From: JBLHHI01 sp047614125
Lineage (GTDB): Bacteria > Bacteroidota > Bacteroidia > NS11-12g > UBA9320
Direction: 5' to 3'
DNA length: 16,853 bases
Assembly: GCA_047614125.1 (NCBI GenBank)
Contig: JBLHHI010000071.1
Span: 1 to 16,853 of the forward strand
Position 1 is the stretch's first letter, and each line of letters begins with the position of its first letter. Positions 7,444 to 12,972 of the stretch are shown piece after piece. A program made the translations under genes and the position numbers. Under the pieces are notes generated by a model. The model saw nothing but the letters and a program-made list of their open reading frames with translations, did no database searches and was not told the origin of the DNA.

Positions 7444-8800
7444 AATTCAAATTTTACTGCTATTAATTGTTGGAAGTCAGCTGCTTAACTCCTGCAAGAA
7501 AGAAGTTTTCATACCATCCGACGAAAGCAATCCGCTCTCGGATTGGACAACGGCAACCCACTCAAATAATGTGGACCCAAACTATGATGTGGTATTCGAA
7601 GCTGGTGTGGTTAACCGCATCGACTTGGTTTTTACGGCCGATGAATGGGCCGATATGCAAACGGATTTAGCCGATGTTCTAAGTAAATCAGCGGGTGGGC
7701 CAGGCGGAAGTTTTTCGGATCAAACACCTTTATACTTCGCGGCGGATTTCTTTTTTAATGGCAAACAGTGGTACAACGTTGGAGTGCGTTATAAAGGTAA
7801 CTCGAGTTTAGAATCGGCCAGTAAGTCGAACATTGGCAAGCTTCCTCTGCGATTGGATTTTGATCGCTTTGAAACTGAATTCCCCGAAATAACAAATCAA
7901 CGATTTTACGGCTTTAAAGAACTTTCGCTTGGCAACAATTTCAAAGATTTATCACTCATGCGCGAAAAATCGGCTTGCGATCTTTATCGAAGTTTTGGCG
8001 TACCTGCCGTGCAAAGCACCTTTGTAGAAATATACATCGATCGAGGAAACGGTGCCGAATATTTTGGTCTATACGCCTTAAATGAGATCGTATTTGATAC
8101 CTTTCTGAAAAACTACTTTGGAAGCAAAACAGGTAATTGTTACAAACCGGATGGTGATGGTGCAACCTTTTCGACCAGTGGCTTTACGTTAGATGACTTT
8201 GAGCTAAAAACCAATGAATTGGCTGGAGATAAGTCGGACGTGCAAGCCTTATACAATGCGTTACAAGCTTCTTCTAGAACCAGCAACCCTACGCAATGGA
8301 AAAAGGATTTGGAAGCCGTATTTGATGTAGATGGGTTTTTAAAATACTTGGCGGTGAACAATACGATTCAAAACTGGGATACGTATGGCAACATGACCCA
8401 CAACTACTACTTGTACAATGATCCGAAAGACAAACGGTTAAAATGGATCGTTTGGGATAATAACGAAGCCTTTTCATCGGGTGGAGGGCGGTCTACAGCC
8501 CTATCATTTGGCATGAGTGAGGTGGGAACGGGTTGGCCGCTGATTAACTACATCATTGCGGATGCAAGCTATTTGGCCACGTATAAAGCACACATCAAAA
8601 GTTTCGTTGAAACCACTTTTACCGTCGATAAAATGAATACCATTTACACCGATCAACAAAGCTTGCTAACAGCTTCGGCAACCGCAGAACAAAGTGGCTA
8701 CACTTTTTTGAATGGAGTGGCGAGTTTTAATACCGCGGTTTCTACTTTAAAATCGCATTGTTCTACTCGGGTTTCTGGTGCGAATGCCTTTGTGAATTGA
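7433..8800 (+). CDS. CotH-kinase family lipoprotein
   Basis: 455 residues. The N-terminus is a lipoprotein signal with LNSC lipobox (lipidated Cys21). The body follows the CotH family: YNVGVRYKGNSSL (about 114-126), LPLRLDFDRF, QRFYGFKELSLGNNFKDLSLMREKSACDLYRSFGVPAVQ (in parts, 156-194), FGLYALNEIV, KPDGDG (238-243), NWDTYGN..HNYYLYND (314-330) and IVWDNNEAF (339-347). CotH proteins have an atypical protein-kinase-like fold; Asp315 and Asp342 are the best candidates for catalytic and metal-binding residues. Bacillus CotH phosphorylates spore-coat proteins, whereas here the protein is predicted to be in the envelope, where the phosphate donor is unclear. It is last in the operon, overlaps the DUF2490 gene by 11 bp, and converges with the SRPBCC gene 10 bp away. 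Confidence 0.92.
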   Translation: MTNKIQILLLLIVGSQLLNSCKKEVFIPSDESNPLSDWTTATHSNNVDPNYDVVFEAGVVNRIDLVFTADEWADMQTDLADVLSKSAGGPGGSFSDQTPLYFAADFFFNGKQWYNVGVRYKGNSSLESASKSNIGKLPLRLDFDRFETEFPEITNQRFYGFKELSLGNNFKDLSLMREKSACDLYRSFGVPAVQSTFVEIYIDRGNGAEYFGLYALNEIVFDTFLKNYFGSKTGNCYKPDGDGATFSTSGFTLDDFELKTNELAGDKSDVQALYNALQASSRTSNPTQWKKDLEAVFDVDGFLKYLAVNNTIQNWDTYGNMTHNYYLYNDPKDKRLKWIVWDNNEAFSSGGGRSTALSFGMSEVGTGWPLINYIIADASYLATYKAHIKSFVETTFTVDKMNTIYTDQQSLLTASATAEQSGYTFLNGVASFNTAVSTLKSHCSTRVSGANAFVN

Positions 8801-8810
8801 CTAGATCCCA

Positions 8811-9254
8811 CTATTCCTTTTCAAGCCATGCCTTTGCCATTCTCATTGAAGATCGCATTTGGCGTTGGAAGAAAATGCGTATAACGGGTTTGAGCAACCC
8901 AACCATGATTCCAGATTTAAGTATGAGAGCGTTCGTTTGAGACCATTCCGTTCCTCCATTCTTTGGCTCGTAGTTCCACGAACCACCACCACCCGCCAAA
9001 AGCCAAGAATCGCTGGCAATGATGGCCAAGCTTGTTTTTGTTGGTCGATCATCGAGTTTATACTGAAAGCGAAGCTTTTGTTTTCCTTTTAGCTTCAACT
9101 CCACAATTCGATTTGGCGTTTCTTCGATAATTTTGATCGAGCGTACCGCCTTATCCCACTTAGTTCGTTGGTGATAGTCTTGGGTGAAATCCCAAACCAT
9201 ACCAGGTTTTCGGTTAATGAAGATGGACGCTGAAATGGTAATGGAGTTTTTCAT
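8811..9254 (-). CDS. SRPBCC (START-like) family protein
   Basis: 147 residues, the size of a single SRPBCC domain. It starts with the typical strand and helix (ITISASIFINRKPGMVWDFTQDYHQRTKWDKAV) and ends with the long amphipathic helix (GLLKPVIRIFFQRQMRSSMRMAKAWLEKE) that closes the hydrophobic pocket. Such proteins bind small hydrophobic ligands or act as cyclases or dehydratases; no ligand can be assigned here. A GGGG run at about 92-95 may be a loop. The start codon is 4 bp after the stop of the 55-residue membrane-protein gene, so the two are likely cotranslated. The 3' end converges with CotH. Confidence 0.82.
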   Translation of the reverse strand: MKNSITISASIFINRKPGMVWDFTQDYHQRTKWDKAVRSIKIIEETPNRIVELKLKGKQKLRFQYKLDDRPTKTSLAIIASDSWLLAGGGGSWNYEPKNGGTEWSQTNALILKSGIMVGLLKPVIRIFFQRQMRSSMRMAKAWLEKE

Positions 9255-9258
9255 TGAG

Positions 9259-9426
9259 CTATCGCAGGTACATAAATTTCACGATCATTCCGAATACTAA
9301 CAAAGCTACGTTAAGAATGCTTCCTTTTCGCACACTTATTTTTTGTTTAAATATGCCCACGGCTATCCGAATTCCGATGGCGCCAAGCACCACTTCTAAA
9401 AATAAAATCCAATCGGGAATCATCAT
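9259..9426 (-). CDS. Small 55-residue membrane protein with two predicted helices
   Basis: An ATG at 9426-9424 opens a 55-residue frame ending at TAG (9261-9259). The protein starts MMIPDWILFLEVVLGAIGIR and has two hydrophobic segments (about 5-25 and 37-53) separated by a basic loop KQKISVRKG, then ends KFMYLR. The charge pattern suggests a helical hairpin with the loop in the cytoplasm. No family is recognised. It sits just upstream of the SRPBCC gene with a 4-bp gap, which supports it being a real coding gene in the same operon. A second ATG directly follows the first, so either may start translation. The complete MITE-like element begins 76 bp upstream. Confidence 0.65.
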   Translation of the reverse strand: MMIPDWILFLEVVLGAIGIRIAVGIFKQKISVRKGSILNVALLVFGMIVKFMYLR

Positions 9427-9502
9427 AAAAAAGTCAAGATTCGTGAAATGGTATCTGTAATAGTCGAAACAACTGCCAAATATCCAGTAGGCGTTGACTA
9501 TA

Positions 9503-9765
9503 AACCTGAGTTCGATTCATATTTTGAATTCAGAACGCTTGCCGACAGTGAGTTTCGAGTAAAAATTGCGAAGACAGGGCGGGCCCTTTCGAGTAATTTT
9601 TACGATGAAAATCGCTTTTCACAAGTGAAATGCGAGCTTTTGCATAAGAAACCCAATTAGCTTCGTTGAAAGTAGTCGGTTTATAACTATAAACCTTCCT
9701 GTTTTCGCCTCACTACTTGGCCTCTATCCAAATCTGAATTTTAAAAGATTAATCGAACTCAGGTT
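9503..9765. mobile_element. MITE-like 263-bp element with terminal inverted repeats
   Basis: The ends AACCTGAGTTCGATT (9503-9517) and AATCGAACTCAGGTT (9751-9765) are perfect 15-bp inverted repeats. The match extends imperfectly to about 32 bp (9503-9534 against 9733-9765, a few mismatches and one gap). The flanking trinucleotide ATA occurs on both sides (9500-9502, 9766-9768) and may be a target-site duplication. The element holds an imperfect hairpin (GTAAAAATT 9559-9567 pairing with AATTTTTAC 9595-9603, inner CGAA/TTCG and AGGG/CCCT) and a second hairpin (GGTTTATA 9678-9685, TATAAACC 9688-9695). No transposase is encoded; a 70-residue frame through the left half is probably incidental. The 9766-9990 stretch to its right shows no convincing gene. 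Confidence 0.82.
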
Positions 9766-9990
9766 ATAAAGAGGATGGTGGAGGTTAGGGTGTTATCCTT
9801 CATTATATCGAGTTTTAAAAATTGTAGAATCGGATTTGTATTTCGTAGAACTCTGTTTATTCATGCTATTGAATATGCTTCCCTAGAAAATAAGTCCTTC
9901 TTATATTTCAGCCTTTACCTTCGTCAAGGAGTTATTCAAACTTTTGAGACCACCTTCAACTTACTAACCATGGCGTCTTGGTGCTGGAGG

Positions 9991-10383
9991 TTACTCTTCT
10001 CCTGCATCCTCCAAAAAATCCAACAAACCAGCAACATAACTGTCTTTCCACCCTTCCGAAAAATCTTCATAATCATCGTCTGGTATGTTGGTATGTCGTA
10101 TTTCTAAAGATGTGCCTTTTTTGTGTTCGTGCATAATGAGGGTTACAATGGAAGGCTCTTCTTGCTCGCCGAAATACCATTGTTGCACCACCTTGGCGTT
10201 TTCTTCGAACTCGAGGTTTTTACCACAAATGCTTCCATCCCACAAACTAAACTCTGTGTCGGGTACGGCCTCCATCTCGGCTGGATCCCCCGTCCAAAGC
10301 TCCAAACTCTTTTGGTTAGTAATAGCCATGTATACCTCTTCTGGAGGCGACTTGATGATAAAATACCCTTTAAAATCCTTCAT
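9991..10383 (-). CDS. SRPBCC/AHSA1-like protein
   Basis: 130 residues. The sequence follows the AHSA1 branch of the SRPBCC fold: KGYFIIKSPPEEVYMAITNQKSLELWTGDPAEMEAVPDTEFSLWDGSICGKNLEFEENAKVVQQWYFGEQE (in parts) and a C-terminal helix DFSEGWKDSYVAGLLDFLED. Eukaryotic AHSA1 activates Hsp90, but bacterial short homologues are a broad family with mostly unknown ligands. It is very acidic near the C-terminus and is clearly a different subfamily from the SRPBCC protein at 8811-9254, so it is not a recent duplicate. It is preceded on the minus strand by a 318-bp region without a confident gene. Confidence 0.85.
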   Translation of the reverse strand: MKDFKGYFIIKSPPEEVYMAITNQKSLELWTGDPAEMEAVPDTEFSLWDGSICGKNLEFEENAKVVQQWYFGEQEEPSIVTLIMHEHKKGTSLEIRHTNIPDDDYEDFSEGWKDSYVAGLLDFLEDAGEE

Positions 10384-10648
10384 GGTTCAATATTAAATAA
10401 AATGGCTGGTAATCGCTGATTCTATTGCATTGTGCGTACTACCAAGTTCTGATTCAATTGTGTTTTCGTTGTGATACGAAATATATGACATCCTCGAATA
10501 TCCAGTAGAAGCGGGCTTCATTTTAACTTTAAGTTGATTGTCGCTTAGGGCTCGTGCCGCCCAAACGCTGAATGTCTTGATCTGGTCAAGCTTTGCTTCG
10601 TTCAGGCTGGCAAGCCCAAAGCGAAGAATGGTTGACTATTAAAAGCAC
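10384..10648. other. Intergenic region without a confident gene; possible decayed coding remnant
   Basis: No gene with a good start is seen. On the minus strand an open frame of 80 codons runs from 10635 to TAA at 10395-10393, reading ...FGLASLNEAKLDQIKTFSV... and ending ESAITSHFI. It has no ATG until codon 39 (10521-10519) and follows a stop close to the terminator. It may be the tail of a broken gene, a 42-residue small protein, or chance. The part at about 10540-10625 has short self-complementary pieces (CTTGA 10576-10580 with TCAAG 10586-10590). Confidence 0.3.
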
Positions 10649-10676
10649 AAAAAAAGCGGTGCAAAACACCGCTTTT
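10649..10676 (-). terminator. Rho-independent terminator downstream of the superoxide dismutase gene
   Basis: A 10-bp perfect stem (AAAAGCGGTG 10652-10661 and CACCGCTTTT 10667-10676) encloses a 5-base loop. On the minus strand it is followed by seven T residues (10655-10649). It lies 25 bp after the sod stop codon. The A/T-flanked symmetrical stem could also work for plus-strand transcripts. Confidence 0.9.
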
Positions 10677-10701
10677 CAATATCATATATTCAATACCGTC
10701 T

Positions 10702-11301
10702 TTATTTAGCCACAGCATAGCGCTTGGCCACTTCTTCCCAATTAACCACATTCCAAAAAGCGGAGATGTAATCGGGTCTTCGGTTTTGATAGTTCAAGTA
10801 ATAGGCATGCTCCCAAACATCCAATCCAAGAATTGGGGTTCCAGCACATCCAAAGCCCATTACCGGGTTGTCTTGATTTGCGGTTGAGCAAACACAAAGC
10901 TTGCCTTCGCAAATGCATAACCAAGCCCATCCAGATCCAAACTGTGTAGCCGCTGCATTCGAAAACGCTTCTTTAAAGGCATCAAAGCTTCCAAAAGTCG
11001 CATTGATGTCATCGGCTAAAGCGCCTGTTGGGGCTCCTCCTCCGTTTGGTGACATGCTGGCCCAAAACATCGCGTGGTTGAAGTGCCCACCGCCGTTGTT
11101 TCGCACAGCACCGTTGCTGTGATGATTCTTTAATAAGTCCTCGAGCGACTTGCCCGCCATATCGGTTCCTTCCACTGCAGCGTTTAATTTGGCTACATAG
11201 CCAGCATGGTGCTTGCCGTGGTGAATTTCCATCGTTTTGGTATCGATATTTGGTTCAAGTGCGTTGGTTGCATACGTTAATGCGGGTAATTCAAATGCCA
11301 T
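10702..11301 (-). CDS. sodA: Superoxide dismutase, Fe/Mn family (Mn-type signature)
   Basis: 199 residues, full length. The enzyme converts superoxide to hydrogen peroxide and oxygen in the cytoplasm (no signal peptide). Metal ligands are His27 (MEIHHGKHH), His76 (GGGHFNHAMFW), Asp161 and His165 (DVWEHAYYLNYQNRRPDY). Gate residues His31 and Tyr35 and the Mn-type Gln143 (ANQDNP) with GGG at 70-72 point to Mn or cambialistic rather than classical Fe enzymes; metal use cannot be proved from sequence. Unusual are four Cys in the beta hairpin (129, 131, 136, 138; WLCICEGKLCVCS) plus Cys152. It is apparently monocistronic: its own -7-like box lies upstream and a strong terminator downstream. The symbol is chosen for Mn-type residues; sodB is the alternative. 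Confidence 0.97.
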   Translation of the reverse strand: MAFELPALTYATNALEPNIDTKTMEIHHGKHHAGYVAKLNAAVEGTDMAGKSLEDLLKNHHSNGAVRNNGGGHFNHAMFWASMSPNGGGAPTGALADDINATFGSFDAFKEAFSNAAATQFGSGWAWLCICEGKLCVCSTANQDNPVMGFGCAGTPILGLDVWEHAYYLNYQNRRPDYISAFWNVVNWEEVAKRYAVAK

Positions 11302-11331
11302 AATCTTTTGTTTTTAGGAGTTGTTGTTCGA

Positions 11332-11339
11332 CAAAATTA
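11332..11339 (-). promoter_or_regulatory. Possible -7 promoter box of the superoxide dismutase gene
   Basis: On the minus strand TAATTTTG is a perfect match to the Bacteroidota -7 consensus TANNTTTG, 30 bp upstream of the sod ATG. No clear -33 TTTG is seen at the proper spacing. On the plus strand the same 108-bp divergent region holds TAAAATTG (11373-11380), a one-mismatch version, 29 bp before the nitroreductase ATG. Confidence 0.4.
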
Positions 11340-11409
11340 TCTATTTCCTTTACTTAGTTAAGGTTTAATCACTAAAATTGTTTGATTATCTTCCATAAAG
11401 AAAACTTAT

Positions 11410-11988
11410 ATGTCTATTGATGAAATCATTCGTAATCGGCGGTCCGTTTACACCGCACAGCTTTCTGGAGGGCGGATCGAAAAAGAAGTAATTTGGAACT
11501 TGCTCGAAAACGCCAATTGGGCGCCCAACCACTATCACACTGAGCCCTGGCGTTTTATTGTTTTTGATCCGGATGGCGGGGTAAAAAGTTTGATGAACTT
11601 TATGGCGAACTTGTACGAGAAGACAACACTTCCCGCAAACTTCAAACCGCAGAAGTTGGAAAAGTACCATGCTCGAATCCAGCAAGTTTCGCATGTAATT
11701 GCCATTGTAATGGAAAATAGTTACAAACCCGGCTTACCCCAAGTAGAAGAAGTGGCCGCCACTGCTTGTGCCGTTCAAAACCTTTGGCTCACTTTGAGCA
11801 AGTACCCCAACTTGGGTGGATATTGGAGCTCTGGCGCACTGGTCTATACACCACAAATGGCCAAGTTTTTGGGTCTCAGTGAAAATCAACAATGTTTGGG
11901 CTTCTTTTATTTAGGTGTGTTGGATGCAACCAAACCCGTGGCCCAATCGCATCGAAAACCCATACAGGATAAGGTAGAATGGAGATAA
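11410..11988 (+). CDS. Nitroreductase family protein (YdjA-like, FMN-dependent oxidoreductase)
   Basis: 192 residues. The N-terminus IDEIIRNRRSVYTAQL holds the conserved Arg-Arg-Ser contact to FMN phosphate. NANWAPNHYHTEPWRFIVF (37-55) matches the WAPNHHxTEPWRF motif of YdjA-like nitroreductases, and GYWSSGAL and LGFFYLGV (about 137-168) follow the C-terminal FMN-binding half. These homodimeric flavoproteins use NAD(P)H to reduce nitro compounds, quinones or unknown substrates. It is the first gene of a compact operon: the potassium-channel gene begins 8 bp after its stop. It is divergent from sod across 108 bp, which may suggest a shared redox-stress setting, though this is inference. Confidence 0.92.
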   Translation: MSIDEIIRNRRSVYTAQLSGGRIEKEVIWNLLENANWAPNHYHTEPWRFIVFDPDGGVKSLMNFMANLYEKTTLPANFKPQKLEKYHARIQQVSHVIAIVMENSYKPGLPQVEEVAATACAVQNLWLTLSKYPNLGGYWSSGALVYTPQMAKFLGLSENQQCLGFFYLGVLDATKPVAQSHRKPIQDKVEWR

Positions 11989-11996
11989 GATAAACT

Positions 11997-12350
11997 ATGA
12001 TTTTAATACGCACTATTATTTCGTTTCTAAAAGACAAGGAATACCGCGACCTTGTTTTCACAAGCCTTTTAGTTATTTGCGTGGGAACTGCTACCTATCA
12101 CTATGTAGAAGAATGGCGTTGGTTAGACTCCCTTTACTTTAGCGTAATTACCTTAACCACTGTTGGTTATGGAGATTTTACACCCCAAACCGATGCCGGT
12201 AAAATTTTTACAATGTTTTACATTGTTATTGGAATTGGCATCATTTTGAGCTTTGTGGAAGCCGTTTACCTGCACTTTAAACCAAATACCAATGCCCGAG
12301 GAAATGGGATGGTCGGCAAGATTAAAAACCGCAAAATAGACAAAGAATGA
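11997..12350 (+). CDS. Two-helix potassium channel (Ion_trans_2 family)
   Basis: 117 residues. TM1 at about 19-36, a pore helix at about 43-54 (LDSLYFSVITLT), the selectivity filter TVGYGD at 55-60, and TM2 at about 69-92 (KIFTMFYIVIGIGIILSFVEAVYL) make a minimal KcsA-like pore that would act as a tetramer in the inner membrane. The C-terminus is a short basic tail of about 23 residues with no RCK or cyclic-nucleotide domain, so no ligand gating is evident. The ATG lies 8 bp after the nitroreductase stop, and its TGA overlaps the dtd ATG by 4 bp. The order suggests transcriptional packaging rather than a known functional link. Confidence 0.92.
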   Translation: MILIRTIISFLKDKEYRDLVFTSLLVICVGTATYHYVEEWRWLDSLYFSVITLTTVGYGDFTPQTDAGKIFTMFYIVIGIGIILSFVEAVYLHFKPNTNARGNGMVGKIKNRKIDKE

Positions 12351-12799
12351 GGGTGGTTGTTCAACGAGTTTTAGAAGCCTCGGTAAGGGTTGATGGTCAA
12401 GTAGTTGGCCAGATTGACAACGGCCTCCTTCTCTTGGTTGGAATTGGGAATGGCGATGATGCGTCGGATTTGGAATGGATGGCCAAGAAGGTGATGAATA
12501 TGCGCATTTTTAACGATGACCAAGGTGTAATGAACTGCTCGGTTTTAGATTGCAAAGGCGGTCTTTTGGCGGTTAGCCAGTTTACCTTACAAGCCTCCAC
12601 CAAAAAAGGAAATCGTCCGTCGTACATCAATGCTGCACCACCGCAAATTGCAAAACCACTCTTTGATGAGTTTGTTAATATGCTGGCAACCACGGTAAAT
12701 AAAACCGTTGAAACTGGGGTTTTTGGCGCTGACATGAAGGTTGGTTTGGTGAACGATGGTCCGGTAACGATTTTGTTGGATTCGAAAAATAAGATTTGA
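12347..12799 (+). CDS. dtd: D-aminoacyl-tRNA deacylase
   Basis: 150 residues, the usual length. The enzyme hydrolyses D-aminoacyl-tRNAs (and glycyl-tRNA-Ala) to proofread translation in the cytoplasm, acting as a dimer. MRVVVQRVLEASVRVDG at the start, SQFTLQA at 77-83 and NDGPVT at 136-141 are the family's conserved blocks; the Gly138-Pro139 pair is the cross-subunit cis-Gly-Pro motif that excludes L-amino acids. It is translationally coupled to the channel gene by an ATGA overlap and ends the operon. No clear terminator follows. Confidence 0.97.
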   Translation: MRVVVQRVLEASVRVDGQVVGQIDNGLLLLVGIGNGDDASDLEWMAKKVMNMRIFNDDQGVMNCSVLDCKGGLLAVSQFTLQASTKKGNRPSYINAAPPQIAKPLFDEFVNMLATTVNKTVETGVFGADMKVGLVNDGPVTILLDSKNKI

Positions 12800-12897
12800 T
12801 TCTTTGTTTGGCAAAAGCGCTCATTCGTTTATAGTCTAGTGAGTCTTCTGCTTTTACGTAAATCTAACCCTCTGTGCAATTTATTTCATATCAAACG

Positions 12898-12925
12898 TTG
12901 TTAGTTTATTCAATTCCCTATTTTG
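12898..12925 (+). promoter_or_regulatory. Weak candidate promoter for the TraB/GumN gene
   Basis: TTG (12898-12900) and TATTTTG (12919-12925), separated by 18 bp, resemble the Bacteroidota -33/-7 arrangement, although the -7 motif is one base short of TANNTTTG. The ATG follows 47 bp later. The rest of the 173-bp gap after dtd shows no gene or terminator. Confidence 0.22.
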
Positions 12926-12972
12926 CATATCTAATCTTCAACCCTAACTGAAAATCTTCAATTAAAACACCT

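Noticed and set aside
9254..9460. 68-codon plus-strand frame
   Set aside because: It is antisense to the small 55-residue membrane protein, which has better composition and an operon context.
9448..9660. 70-codon plus-strand frame running into the dispersed repeat
   Set aside because: Two thirds of it is the MITE-like element. In the second copy the same frame gains a stop and nearly all differences change amino acids, so it does not behave as a coding gene.
9766..9990. Possible RNA gene or small gene right of the element
   Set aside because: No cloverleaf, conserved RNA pattern or good coding frame could be recognised.
9775..10107. 110-codon plus-strand frame
   Set aside because: It overlaps the real AHSA1-like gene in antisense, is rich in Phe/Cys/Ser in a random-looking way and matches no family.
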